NCBI GenBank assembly: GCA_963575745.1
Contig: CAUYUJ010020530.1
Span: forward strand, 67,001 to 131,000
Reading direction: 5' to 3'
Length of the DNA stretch: 64,000 nucleotides
Source: Prorocentrum cordatum
Lineage: Eukaryota > Sar > Dinophyceae > Prorocentrales > Prorocentraceae
In this document: positions 21,951 through 31,205 of the stretch, one piece after another
Layout of the letters: each line of letters starts with the position of its first letter
Numbering within the stretch: the first letter of the stretch is position 1
Program-made: the position numbers and the translations under genes
The notes under the pieces: model-generated
The model's input: the letters and a program-made list of their open reading frames with translations, nothing else
What the model was told of the DNA's origin: nothing
The model's database searches: none

Positions 21951-23720
21951 CTCCAAGCTCGATAAGAGAGCCCATCGGGCCCAGGAGCGCTATCGTGCAC
22001 ACGTTCCAGCTGCCGAGCGATGTTCGCTTGAGTGGGGGGCGGGAGATCCTGCAAGTTTACCTTCGGGCCGTGCTTCTCGAGATACTGATCTACGGCATTG
22101 AGGTCAGACTTTTTCCTCTCGCCGAAGACTGCGCCCCAGTGCTGCCCGAGCAGCTGCAGGACTTCGACAGGCTCGCGCGCGACGGCCCCACCGTCCACAC
22201 AGATGCCTTCGAGCAACATCCGCCGCCCAAACGGCGCCCACAGTCGGCCGCGGATCACCTGACCTTTGAGACGACGACGAAGTTTGGCTCTTGTGCTTTC
22301 ACTTTCCGTGCTTTGAATGTTGTTTCTTGTCTTGGCTTGCTCATGTTGGTCCATTGCTCGATGAATCTGGTCAGCGATCTCGGCGAATTCGCTTGCATTC
22401 GTGAGCGTGACGGTCCGCTCCAGTACGTCGATGCTGAGGAACCGCCTGCCTAAACTACTGCTCGCTCTGATCGTCTCTCCGAATCTGAGGTCTTGTTTCC
22501 AAACAGCTCTGGCAATAGATTTCACAGTAATGAACCTCGAGAAGAGACTATCTGGCGAGGATCTCAGCATAGTGTTCCTGGCTATCTTCGCTGCCTCCTG
22601 CATCATTCTAGTGACGAAATCGAGGGCGAGGGGCGGGGCGAGCGAGCCGACGTCGCAAATCTCTGAAATCTTCTAGAGCACCTCGGAGTATTTCGGGTGA
22701 AGGAAAACCTCAGAGGGGATACTGGAATACCTCCGATCTGAACTCGCAGGACGGCCGTAAGACAGCGACACTTGCACGGGAGCGCGGCCACTAACTCCCC
22801 GTCTGAAGAGAGCCTCGGGAAGGTCAAGCACCTCGCCCGACACGCAGAGCTGGTTCAAGATCCAGCCCGTGAAACTCACAAACTGCCTATCTATCGAGGT
22901 GAGTAGCCGATGCTGCGCGTTGTAGTGAGCCGGGTCTGAAACCTGGAGTTCGGTCATCTTTCCAATGGCTTTCATGAAAATCGGGTCCTGGCCACGCCTG
23001 TATTCCTTCACAAAGTTCAGCTTCGGGACCTGGGGTCGATTTTGTCCTGGAGTTCTCTGCGCATCCACTACATCCTCTTGACAGGATAGCTGGTCGGCGA
23101 AGTTAAAGTCGCCAGCGACAACGACGAGCGTGGTTCCTGGCGAAACCGTGGCTTGTGAAAGATCATCTAGGATACTGTCTGTAATATGTTGTCTAGCTTC
23201 TCGTGTTAGCTTGAAGTTGTGAATGTTGTAATGGCTAATCCAGACGTCCCTGCTGAGAACAATCCTGAGATTGAGTGCCCTGCCAGGAAACAAAACTCTG
23301 GGCTCAACCACTGGAGCCTTCGGGCCAAGGAACGCGAAGTTCGGGAATAACGTCACCACTCCTCCAGCATGAGAAGACGGGCAACAACTCGGTGCTGCCA
23401 GCACCTCCTTATGGTAGTGATATAAGACCTCTTGGATCTCCATCTCTGACCCGTGACTCTCATGCACAGCCAGGATTGACCCAGGGACCAGAAGCCTCCT
23501 TAGGGTACGAAGTTTCTTATCTCGCATGTTGGGGTCAAAGTGAAATAGGGATCTTGAGTTCCAGGTCGTCAGAGATAGCTTCCAATTCTTCATCTGTCGG
23601 CCCTTCCAGGCCGAGAAAAGACGCCGGCTAAAGACACCACTCAGTTGCCACTGTCTCGTTGGCGAAGACGCGGTCGAGCGTGAGGCGCAAATTGTTGATG
23701 TCCACCCCAAGCGCCTGCAG
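21940..23720 (-). pseudogene. LINE-B ORF2, endonuclease and RT N-terminus
   Basis: The minus-strand frame starts around TWNSRSLFHFD and shows exonuclease/endonuclease/phosphatase motifs: AVHESHG (catalytic Glu), VVVAGDFNFAD (Asp and Asn) and TSIDRQF (Asp). This is an apurinic-like endonuclease as in LINE ORF2. A TAG at 22673 interrupts the frame. The same frame then continues (KISEICDVGSLAPP) through a linker to the RT motif SAPGPDGLSYRAW near 21980. A frame change near 21940 leads to the RT palm. Start codon and exact N-terminus are not resolved. Confidence 0.8.
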
Positions 23721-24623
23721 GTTCGCGGCGGCGTAGTGCACGACTGGTGGGTCATCTCCTGGGCGAGCCTCCACTTTGAGTATCGGCTTCCACATATGGC
23801 TGAGTTCTCATTTGTTTTTGTCTCCGAAGATCTTGATGTTGGGATAGAGCTGTGTGAACGTGAGCCTGGCTTTTTTGAATGCCAATTCCCTGCGCACCAT
23901 GCAGCTGTTCTTGTCACCCGAGATGAAGAGCTCGGAGTGTTGTCCGTCCACGTCGAGAGCTGCAAACCTTTCGCACTGCCCATCTGTCCGCTTGAGGCTC
24001 GACATACATTGTGCCACCTTGCGTTCAGCGTAGCTGCGGCTGCCTCCAATTCTGACCGAGAACTTCTTACTGGCGGGGTCCCCCTCGATAACAAAGTCAG
24101 ATTCCGCGAGATTGTTCCGCTCGAGCCAGGGCTTGAGCGCGTTGAGCATATTCTGCTTCGGAATGACGTTGCGTGATCGGATGGCCAAAATGGACGGGTC
24201 GATCTCGCGGTTGAACGACTGGTCGATCGGTTTCGGTGTGGGTCTCTCTGATTGAATATCACCGAGGAGGGTTTGGAGCCTTGAGATTTGCATCTTGAGG
24301 CTGTTGATCTCTGGTGTGTGCTGGTTGACCGTCCCTTCGACTGTGGCAATCCGCACCTCCACCTGCTTTTGAATCGCCTCGAAGGGCGAGGTGACCTGGT
24401 TGGACAAGTTGGCGAGTCCATTGTTGATCGTGGCGACTTGAGCTTGCAGGCTTCGGACTGCGGTGTCCATCGCTCTCTTGGTTTCCCCCATGTGTTCTCG
24501 CAATGCATCAATATCTCCGCCAGTACGAGCAGCCACACGCCGACCAGAAGAAACCATCTCCTGCGACGGGAAGGTCGGAGCTGCGTCCAACTGCGATGCC
24601 AAGTCCTCATGCTTCCCGCCCAT
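23628..24623 (-). pseudogene. LINE-B ORF1, coiled-coil protein
   Basis: The first ATG after the SL relic is at 24623 (MGGKHEDLASQ); the leader is 148 nt. The first 271 codons contain a long heptad-like region (REHMGETKRAMDTAVRSLQ through INSLKMQISRLQTLL), then a basic/aromatic region with KKFSVRIGGSRSYAERKV, possibly RNA-binding. A TGA at 23808 ends this frame. The same frame continues with coding-like sequence (ELSHMWKPILKVEARPGDD) to a TAG near 23628, so the TGA looks like a nonsense mutation. ORF1 proteins of LINEs bind the element RNA. Confidence 0.7.
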
Positions 24624-24771
24624 TGCAAAATGCTTGAGCTGAGAATATTGTTTCGGATGCCTCAAAGTCAAAGACCGAGGTCGGCCTGGGCAGGCACCTA
24701 CTCGACCTCTTCGGGCCCCTCCTGGCGGGGCGTCTTGAGGCGGGGGGTACCAAGTTCCCAAACGGCGACGA

Positions 24772-24793
24772 CTTGAGCCAAAATGGCTACGGA
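24772..24793 (-). other. Spliced-leader relic at LINE-B 5' end
   Basis: Perfect reverse complement of the 22-nt dinoflagellate spliced leader (core CCGTAGCCATTTTGGCTC). It marks the 5' end of LINE-B on the minus strand, and a CTC tract starts at the next base. The leader is normally added to mRNA by trans-splicing, so its genomic presence shows that the inserted copy came from a trans-spliced RNA. The next 22 nt downstream (24771-24750) are a poor second match, 14 of 22 with one gap, and may be an older leader. Confidence 0.95.
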
Positions 24794-24843
24794 CTCCTCC
24801 TCCTCCTCCTCCTCCTCCTCCTCCTCCTCCTCCTCCTCCTCGT
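24794..24843. repeat. (CTC)n tract at the 5' end of LINE-B
   Basis: Pure CTC for about 50 bp, starting at the base after the SL relic. Confidence 0.95.
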
Positions 24844-24965
24844 CCTCCCCCATTCCTTTTCCTTATAGATAACTTTTCCCTGTCACACCCCGAAGCCAGT
24901 TTTACAGCGGGTCGCTTGAGACTTCCTCACCACTTATGACCCTGAAACTGAAACATTGGCAACAG

Positions 24966-25370
24966 TTTCACAGATCGAGGGCGGTTGGTTGTCAAAATGT
25001 GGCTTTCGCCTCAGCGCCGCGCATACTCGTCTTAAACATCCACAAAAGCTTCACGGATGAAGGGCAGGTCTTTTTCAAAATGTGGCCCTCGTCTTAGCGC
25101 CGAGCACATTCGTGCTAACATGTGACGAAGCCTCACGGATGGCGGGCGGATCGTTTTCAAATTGTGGCTCCCGCATCCACGCCAGAGCAAAATTTGCACG
25201 AGCTTAACGGATTGAGGGCGAGCTGTTTTCAGAATGTGGCTCTCGCAGTGGCGCCGCGCACACTCTTGACAGAGCCTCACGGACTGAACGCGGCTCCTCT
25301 CCAGAGTGTGGCTCTCGCCCGAGCGCCGCGCACGCTTGTCTTAACAAGTTGCAAAAGTTTCACGGAATCC
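24966..25370. repeat. ~80-bp minisatellite
   Basis: Diverged copies start at 24966, 25049, 25131, 25203, 25275 and 25358, giving periods of 72-83 bp. Each has a TTCACGGAT-like start, GAGGGCG, a TTTTCAAAATGTGGCT-like middle and GCGCCGCGCACACT. No conserved frame. Confidence 0.85.
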
Positions 25371-25650
25371 CATGGTCAACGTACCAGAAATGGCGCTGAC
25401 TCGCGAAATTGAAGTTTCAGGAATGGCGTTCTGGCACGATTCGGAATCGTCAAGACGCATCAGTCAGTTTGATCCGTGGGGTTGGAATCCCGAATTCCAT
25501 GTTTGGGCATGCTTCAGGGTCTTCGAACGGTTGTCTTCAAACGATGCAGTTCCCTCACTGGAAATGAACCGTTGTATGAGCCCTACGCAGAAGGAGCTTG
25601 GAGGGAGGGATTATTCCAACATTGTTGATGACTCTTGGGTTTACACTGGC
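25371..25650. other. Gene-free sequence
   Basis: About 280 bp of mixed composition between the minisatellite and the CTC tract. Nothing recognisable. Confidence 0.5.
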
Positions 25651-25936
25651 CCTCCTCCTCCTCCTCCTCCTCCTCCACTCCTCCTCCTCCTCCTCCTCCT
25701 CCTCCTCCTCCTCCTCGTCCTCCTCCTCCTCCTCGTCCTCCTCCTCTTCCTCCTCCTCCTCCTCGTCCTCCTCGTCCCCTCCTCCTCCTCCTCCTCTCCT
25801 CCTCATTCTCCTCCTCCTCCTCCTACTCCTCCTCCTCCTCCCCCTCCCGTCCTCTTCCTCTCCTCCTCCTCCCTCCTCCTCCTCCTTCTCCTCCCCTTCC
25901 CCCTCCTCTTCTTTTTCCTCCTCCTCGTCCTTTTCC
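25651..25936. repeat. (CTC)n tract at the 5' side of LINE-D
   Basis: About 285 bp of CTC with CTT, GTC and CAT variants. It directly precedes the truncated LINE-D. Confidence 0.95.
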
Positions 25937-25939
25937 TGC

Positions 25940-26262
25940 ATGAGTGCTATCAGGCAGTTCGACAATGCAGTAGACAGGCAGATGAAAGCATCCAATGTTG
26001 TTGGTTTTGCCCACAAGTTTGCTCACGCCCTGCCAGGACGTAAACATGTTAATGTTTTTCATGTCAAGGCCCACCGCAGCATGCAGGCCCACCGCAGCGC
26101 CTGGCGTTGGCCAACAGTCGCGCTGATCGAGAGGCGAAGAATGCTGCTTGCCTCCACCCTGCTCCGAGCCCTGCCCTCCTCAGAGATCTTGAGTTGGCAG
26201 AGGAGCGAGCATTCAATTTCGCCAAGGTCGCTGCCGCGGTGTTGTCCCTCTTTGAAGATTAG
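25940..26262 (+). pseudogene. LINE-D RNase H fragment
   Basis: The frame from 25940 reads an RNase H tail: LPGRKHVNVFHVKAHRS. An 18-bp in-frame duplication (AHRSMQAHRS) follows, then a frame change. The next frame gives LANSRADREAKNAAC, which holds the final catalytic Asp region of RNase H, and runs to a stop near 26262. RNase H in such elements removes the RNA strand after reverse transcription. The fragment is non-functional. Confidence 0.7.
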
Positions 26263-26316
26263 GAGACCCAGCGCTGGCGGCGACCACTGTCTTTCGGGAA
26301 GAGAGCGAGGCGGGCG

Positions 26317-26949
26317 GTGAGGACTGGGTGGCACGACTGGGTTTGGGGTGAGCTGGGATGGCAATGCGTGCAATGTTTTTGTGTTGGCCCCCAGGTAGGA
26401 AACCTGCCGATGACAGGCTGCCAGGGGACGCCAAAATTTCTAGAGCAGTTCACCCTCCAGGATTTTGGGCATAGGCTGGTGGCAGTGTCGGGTTCCAGGC
26501 TGGCGTCGGCGCGAGCCACATCTGACCTCCAGCAGGCCCAGCTCCTGTGCATTCGTTGTGGAGCTTGGGGCCAAGAGAAGGCCATCAAGCTCAAGAGAGA
26601 GTGCAGGCCCCCCACTCGTACAGGGGGTGAAGTTCTTTCTAGGTTCAGGCGGGGTTTCGCGCCAAATCCCAGAGTCAGAGCTTTGCTGGAGGCAGCGATC
26701 CCCGCAAGCAACTTTCAGGTGAGTGTTGCCTCGAGGCGCCAGGTCCAGACTACACAGGTGGTCAGCGACCTCGGCGCCAAGGCCGAGTACGGCTACGAAG
26801 TGAGGATGAAGGCGCTGTACGACAGAGCACGGCACCGTGAGGAACTAGGCTCGCGGCCGCCTGCTGCGGCCGAGGCTCCTCCGCTCCGTGTCGAGGAAGA
26901 GGCGGCTGAGGAGGGTGAGGATCCTCTGGCCACTGTGCCTCCCTCGTAG
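26317..26949 (+). pseudogene. LINE-D C-terminal Cys module
   Basis: A 210-codon frame downstream of the RNase H fragment. It contains LLCIRCGAWGQEKAIKLKREC (a C-x2-C-G-x10-L-x3-C pattern). LINE-A has the same layout at its C-terminus (FCVKCGYWTQSR...LAAEC), so this is a conserved tail of this LINE group, probably zinc binding. The rest is Ala/Glu-rich at the end (AAEEGEDPLATVPPS) before the stop. The frame may be read as a continuation of ORF2 after lost frame register. Confidence 0.6.
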
Positions 26950-27012
26950 CTCGTTTTGTTTTCGGCCAGTGGCCATTCGACCTCGACTCGTTTCGTCAGG
27001 CGGCGTCCTGTC

Positions 27013-27103
27013 CTATCCTATCCTCCGCTTCCTCCTCCTTTTCCTCCTCCACCTCCTCCTCCTTCTCCCCGTCCTCCTCCATTTCCTCTCCTCCTCCTTC
27101 CCC
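27013..27103. repeat. CTC-rich tract at the 3' side of LINE-D
   Basis: Degenerate TCCTCC and CCTCCTTTT runs. It is less pure than the 5' flank but in the same orientation. Confidence 0.8.
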
Positions 27104-27153
27104 TTGATGTAGGAAGGCGCTGATAATCATACCATCAGCGCCTTCTACATCAG
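27104..27153. repeat. Hairpin GATGTAG(G)AAGGCGCTGA
   Basis: About 19 bp of stem (GATGTAGGAAGGCGCTGA against TCAGCGCCTTCTACATC) with an 11-nt loop and a single unpaired G. It lies immediately after the CTC tract. It could be the tip of a foldback element or a structured RNA end. Confidence 0.8.
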
Positions 27154-27675
27154 GGGGAACCGGCCATCGTACCTTTTGTCATGGAATGGGCGTCCTCAGG
27201 TCCTGCCGTTATCCTTCTGATCTTCAGTCCTTACGCCTGACGAGTTTTTACGGGGTTCCGAACCCTTCGTGCCAAATCTCTTGGGCCGAGCTGCCAATGC
27301 GAGCAGTAGTGAGACGAGTGCCCCCAGAATAGCCCCAGCCTACGCGAGCGGACCAGACGACGGCGGCAACAACGACAGCGATGGCGACGACGACGACCGC
27401 CCTATGGAGGGGCCAGAACGCCTGGGGCGGGGAGGACCAGCTAATGGTTCAGCCCCCACATTATCCGATCCATTATTCTCGTTTCGATTATTTTATTTCG
27501 CCTCCTCCTCTCAACCGCCCTCACCCGTGCGCCCTTCATCCCCATCGTCCTGCCCTTCTTCCCCCTCCTTCCTGACACCCTTCCCCTCCTCATCCCCCTT
27601 TCCTCCTGATCGTCCTCTTCCCCCTGTTCCACCTCTTCGTCTCCCTCGCGCTCCTCCTCACCTGATAGTATCATC
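27154..27675. other. Gene-free sequence, pyrimidine-rich in second half
   Basis: No gene recognised. A short acidic peptide frame around 27345-27415 (DDGGNNDSDGDDDD) derives from a GAC-rich stretch. From about 27495 the sequence is CCTCCT/CCCTTCC-rich. Confidence 0.5.
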
Positions 27676-27744
27676 CCTCTCCTCCTCCTCCTCCTCCTCC
27701 TCCTCCTCCTCCTCCTCCTCCTCCTCCTCCTCCTCCTCCTTCTC
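27676..27744. repeat. (CTC)n tract at the 3' side of LINE-C
   Basis: Pure CTC for about 65 bp. On the minus strand it follows the truncated end of LINE-C. Confidence 0.95.
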
Positions 27745-28551
27745 AGCATAGCGCCCTTCTCTGCTGTAAGGTTTGCTTCGCGTTTGGCGTTTGAGGCGCC
27801 TCAGACGCTGGAGTTTACTCGACGTATTGCTTGGAGCACTTTGAGGGCATGGAAGGAATGGGTGCGCCACTGGCCGACGCGCGCGAACAGGGCAAACCTC
27901 ATCCACCTCAGGTGTAGCAATCAAGCCCCCGACGCTCTCGCAAGCCAAGAAATAATCGATCGTGGGATCCCTCCTATCAGGCGGTCTGCAAATCGTTGCA
28001 TTCGACACGAGGAAAAATCCTGTTACCCTTTCAATCCAAGCAGGGTCCTCAGCGGCCAGCGCGGCCCTTGTGATATTGAAGTCGCCGCCCACTGTCCAGT
28101 CAGATCCAGTAATGTTGAGCTTGGTGGGAAGCCCTTCTGGGACCCTGAGCAATCTCCAGCTTTCAGCATTCATGCCAGCCGCATTTACCATATAAACTGC
28201 GATGTAAACAACGCCGCCATTTGGCCCCCAGAATATGCGAGCCGCCATAATACGCCCAGTTTCCTAGATCCAACTCTTATGCAGGGGCGGCCTCGCGATT
28301 ACGATGCTGGTCTTGCACAGGATCGCCAGACCTCCACTGCCTCCCGTCGGCGGGCACCCAGGTCCGCGATGACCATAATCATTCGCTCGTGTATGAAGAA
28401 CAGGAATGCGGTCCCCATCCGCATGGAGCTCTTGGAGCCAGACGACCGAGGGAATAGGGTCCAACGCGCATGCCTCTAAAGACTTCTGCATTCTCGGCTG
28501 TGATGTGAGATGAGCAGCGACTGTCCGACCTTTCACAGGTATCACCTTCAC
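27745..28551 (-). pseudogene. LINE-C ORF2 endonuclease domain
   Basis: Minus-strand frame with endonuclease motifs in order: VVWLQELHADGDRI (catalytic Glu), GGSGGLAILCK, GGVVYIAVYMV, TVGGDFNITRA (Asp, Asn) and PTIDYFLA (Asp). A TAG at 28264 interrupts the frame between SWI and ETGRIMAARIFWG. Both sides share the frame, so this is a point nonsense mutation. The domain end (LRRLKRQTRSKPYSREG) runs into poly-Glu encoded by the CTC tract. In LINEs this domain nicks target DNA. Confidence 0.8.
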
Positions 28552-28678
28552 ATGTCGCAGTCGATGTGACCCTGCCTGCGATTGCCATCGTTATCTGCAG
28601 CCTCGCAGCATTCCTCCCGAGGCCTGTGGCCATCAAAATCCAGAGATCGACCTTGGAGCAGCTCGCGAAACAATCGCT

Positions 28679-29335
28679 TCAGCTCCGCCAAAGCTCCCCA
28701 ATGGTAACCCAGATCGCTTTGCGAGCGCTGTCCATCAAGCTCCCAATAGATCTAGAAAAAGCCCTGCGCCTCGGCTGCGCCTTGTGATGCACGTACTCGC
28801 ATAAACATACGATCGCCTCTCCAATCTCCCATTCTCTGCCAGCACGTCTACTAAACAAGCCCAGAAGCTCACGTTGCCTGTTGCGAGGTAACTCAAGTAG
28901 CTCCCGAAGATACGGCTCGCGACAAATAGCCCAGCCACGTAACGGGTTGCCCTCCAAGCCGCCCTCAACGCCGTGAACCCATATCGCCGCCCAGTTTGTG
29001 AGGTCCTCGTACAGATCGGGGCACTCACTCCTCGTCTGAGATTCTGGCTGCATAATGCCCATCGCCCCTGGAGCTCGTTGCCCCAGATGAGCCCATCAAC
29101 CATCTCCGAATATGGAGGCCTTGTTGCTCCAGCCGTGGTGCCCGAAGTCAACAACCACCCTAATGCAGAACTGCCGCCAGTCGCTGCACTTGTCCTCGCC
29201 CCTGGGGAATGCACGACCCAGGCCATGCGAGGAGTACCATACTCTGAGCCAGAACTGCCACCAGTCGCTGCACTTGTCCTCGCCCCCGGGGAACGCACGC
29301 CCCAGGCCACGCGAGGAGTACCGTACTCTGAGCAA
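28679..29335 (-). pseudogene. LINE-C middle region, coding-like
   Basis: A minus-strand frame with balanced composition: YEDLTNWAAIWVHGVEG, LRELLELPRNRQRELLGL and WEIGEAIVCLCEYVHH. It lies between ORF1 and the endonuclease. Upstream the same frame continues through an 84-bp tandem duplication, then a stop. No domain was recognised. It may be part of ORF2 or of the ORF1 tail, with mutations. Confidence 0.4.
29168..29335. repeat. 84-bp tandem duplication inside LINE-C
   Basis: Two adjacent copies (29168-29251 and 29252-29335) with a handful of substitutions. 84 is a multiple of three, so the duplication keeps the frame (RAFPGGEDKCSDWWQF and RAFPRGEDKCSDWRQF on the minus strand). Confidence 0.9.
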
Positions 29336-29473
29336 GTACCGGGAAGGAACTCATCAATCCATTCAGGCTTCACTGATAATACAGGCACAGCCGATATAAC
29401 GGCACCAGAGCTATTCCACAACTTCCATTGCCCAATCCTGCGAATGGTGTCGCGCGCGTTCCACTGATCCTCC

Positions 29474-30628
29474 TTAGCAACCGCCATGGCGTCCGCCATG
29501 GCGGTAGTAGGGGCCGACAGCAGAACGAGGAAGGAAACCATTCGCACGAAGCTCCTGGCCCAATTCCCTCCACTTGATTCCATCATCATCTGAGATATCG
29601 GCAGGTTTGCAGACTTCCGTGATGTCCTTGCGGAGCTGCTCCAAACCCACGCCGTCCACGTCCCATGCTGGGTCTTTTTCCCCTTCTTCAGCAGCCACAG
29701 AAGCAACGACTGCCGCCTTCTTGAAGGTGAAGTACTCTAGGGCCCTAGTCTTGACCGACTGAGCCAACTTACCACCCAACTCTTTACCGGCACCAAGTTC
29801 GCGCAGAGGAGTACCCAGAGCTCCCACATCAACTGCCAGCTCAGGGATGACGGCCGTCTGCGTGCCGCCTTCAGCACCACCTCCTTGCACGGGTCGTTTC
29901 CGCTTCTGCGGTTCGAACGGTTCGGCCTGTAGCGAAATGACGTGCTGGGCCGCCTCGTCCAGCGCGGATTTGTCTTTCTCCACCTGCTGCCACATCTGCT
30001 CGAGCTTCTGCGATGTAGCTTTCCATGTAAACTCCTCTTGCTCCTGCACCTGCTGCGCCTGGATGATTCGGCGAGACAGCACCTTCATCTGCACCGCTGG
30101 CGGTTTACTTTCCTGCAGGGCCTTCTGGAGGCGTGATTTGTCCTCACGAGCGACTCGAAGAAACAAGCGGATGCAGTCTGAAAAAAATGTCCGTCCAAGC
30201 TTATCCAAGCCAACCAAATCTTGGGAGACGACGGCTAGGCGCGCTTTGGTACGTTCTGCTTCGTCAGCAGCGTCCCCAGGCCCACCATCAGCGCCATCGT
30301 CAACCACCATGGCCGCCCCATTTTGCACAGCCCCAGCCTTTCGAGCCTCGAGTTGCGCCTCCAGGGCAGAGATGCGAGCCTGGGCCCTCGTGAGCTCAGG
30401 ATTCGACTTGGGGCCCCCAGGGTCCTCAGCCCACGGTGGCTTTCTTTTACCCTGAGGAACGAGCAAGACGGAGGAAACACGGTCAAACTCATGATTCCGA
30501 AGGAAACACGACCCCTTATGGAGGCGACATCCTCGACCACGAGTGTTCGACGCAAAGTTGCAGAGAGGTTTCCCAAAATGGTAAGTACAAGACTTGTACA
30601 CCCAATATTGTTGATACCTCTGTGCCAT
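29474..30628 (-). CDS. LINE-C ORF1, coiled-coil protein
   Basis: A 384-codon frame starting at the ATG at 30628, 163 nt after the SL relic. Residues about 1-60 are Cys/Arg-rich (CNFASNTRGRGCRLHKGSC). Then come a Pro-rich linker (KRKPPWAEDPGGPKSNPE) and a coiled coil (ELTRAQARISALEAQLEARK). A Gln/Glu/Lys-rich helical stretch follows (QAQQVQEQEEFTWKATSQKL). The C-terminal part is less regular. The layout matches LINE ORF1 proteins of dinoflagellates, which should bind element RNA. It is open throughout, although the downstream ORF2 is broken. The true N-terminus may differ. Confidence 0.65.
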   Translation of the reverse strand: MAQRYQQYWVYKSCTYHFGKPLCNFASNTRGRGCRLHKGSCFLRNHEFDRVSSVLLVPQGKRKPPWAEDPGGPKSNPELTRAQARISALEAQLEARKAGAVQNGAAMVVDDGADGGPGDAADEAERTKARLAVVSQDLVGLDKLGRTFFSDCIRLFLRVAREDKSRLQKALQESKPPAVQMKVLSRRIIQAQQVQEQEEFTWKATSQKLEQMWQQVEKDKSALDEAAQHVISLQAEPFEPQKRKRPVQGGGAEGGTQTAVIPELAVDVGALGTPLRELGAGKELGGKLAQSVKTRALEYFTFKKAAVVASVAAEEGEKDPAWDVDGVGLEQLRKDITEVCKPADISDDDGIKWRELGQELRANGFLPRSAVGPYYRHGGRHGGC

Positions 30629-30791
30629 TTAACGGCAGACGAGCACCCAGAACAAAGCGTCTATCAGGGCCTGGAATAAAAGTTAGAAAAGAGGCGGGCC
30701 GAACGAGGTTCGGTCACGGGTTCTGTGAGAGCAAATGGGGCCATTTGTCCTCCTGCCAAAGAGCTCCTCGTCCTGAGCGAAGCACTACGGA

Positions 30792-30813
30792 CTTGAGCCA
30801 AAATGGCTACGGA
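30792..30813 (-). other. Spliced-leader relic at LINE-C 5' end
   Basis: Perfect reverse complement of the 22-nt SL. Directly downstream on the minus strand (30791-30772) lies TCCGTAG, then seven bases, then CTCAGG. This has the start and end of a second leader with a degenerate, shortened middle. Weaker leader-like words follow. The flank outside (30814 onward) is a CTC tract. Confidence 0.95.
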
Positions 30814-31205
30814 TCTCCTCCTCCTCCTCCTCCTCCTACTCCTCCTCTTCCTCCTCCTACTCCTCCTCCTCCTCCTGCTCCCCCTCCTTGTCCTTTCTTC
30901 CTCCTCCCTCTCCTTGTCCTTTTCTTCCTCGTACCCCTCCTCCTCTTCCCCCTCCTCCTCCTCCTCCTCCTCCTCCTCCTCCTCCTCCTCTCCCTCCTCC
31001 TCCTCCTCCTCCTCCTCCTCCTCCTCCTCCTCCTCCTCCCCCCTCCTCCTCCCAGTCCTCCTCCTCCTGCTCACACCACCACCACCACCACCATCTCCAC
31101 CTCCCCCACCTCCACCTCCACCTTCACCTCCACCTCCTCCTCCGCCTGTTCCTCCTCCTCCTCCTCCTACTCCTCCTCCTCCTCCTGCTTCGCCTCCTCC
31201 TCTCA
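30814..31205. repeat. (CTC)n tract cluster at the 5' side of LINE-C
   Basis: About 390 bp of CTC, TCC, CAC and GCC triplets. It is pure at 30815-30835 and 30950-31065 and contains a (CCA)n stretch near 31075-31095. Confidence 0.9.

Larger units (their letters stand above)
17483..24793 (-). mobile_element. LINE-B, non-LTR retrotransposon (decayed, 5' complete)
   Basis: Read on the minus strand, the element starts with a perfect SL relic (24793-24772). It then has ORF1, an endonuclease/reverse transcriptase ORF2, and a C-terminal part ending near 17.5 kb. It is interrupted by a 2.34-kb foldback element at 18722-21063. Without that insert it is about 5 kb. It carries at least three in-frame nonsense codons (23808, 22673, 21535) and one frame change near 21940, so it is inactive. 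(CTC)n lies immediately outside both ends. Confidence 0.85.
25937..27012 (+). mobile_element. LINE-D, 5'-truncated non-LTR retrotransposon
   Basis: Only the 3' end of a plus-strand LINE remains: the last part of an RNase H domain and the C-terminal Cys module, followed by about 60 bp. The 5' truncation is typical of incomplete target-primed reverse transcription. CTC-rich sequence lies on both sides in the same orientation (25651-25936 and 27013-27103). Confidence 0.7.
27745..30813 (-). mobile_element. LINE-C, non-LTR retrotransposon (5' complete, 3' missing)
   Basis: Minus-strand element beginning with a perfect SL relic (30813-30792), then ORF1, a poorly resolved middle, and the endonuclease domain of ORF2. 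It stops abruptly at a CTC tract before any RT motif. Loss of the 3' part is unusual for a LINE, which normally loses 5' sequence. A later recombination or deletion between CTC tracts would explain it. Confidence 0.75.

Noticed and set aside
25937-30813. LINE-C and LINE-D as one element
   Set aside because: They are on opposite strands and are separated by independent CTC tracts, so they cannot be the two halves of a single copy without an inversion.
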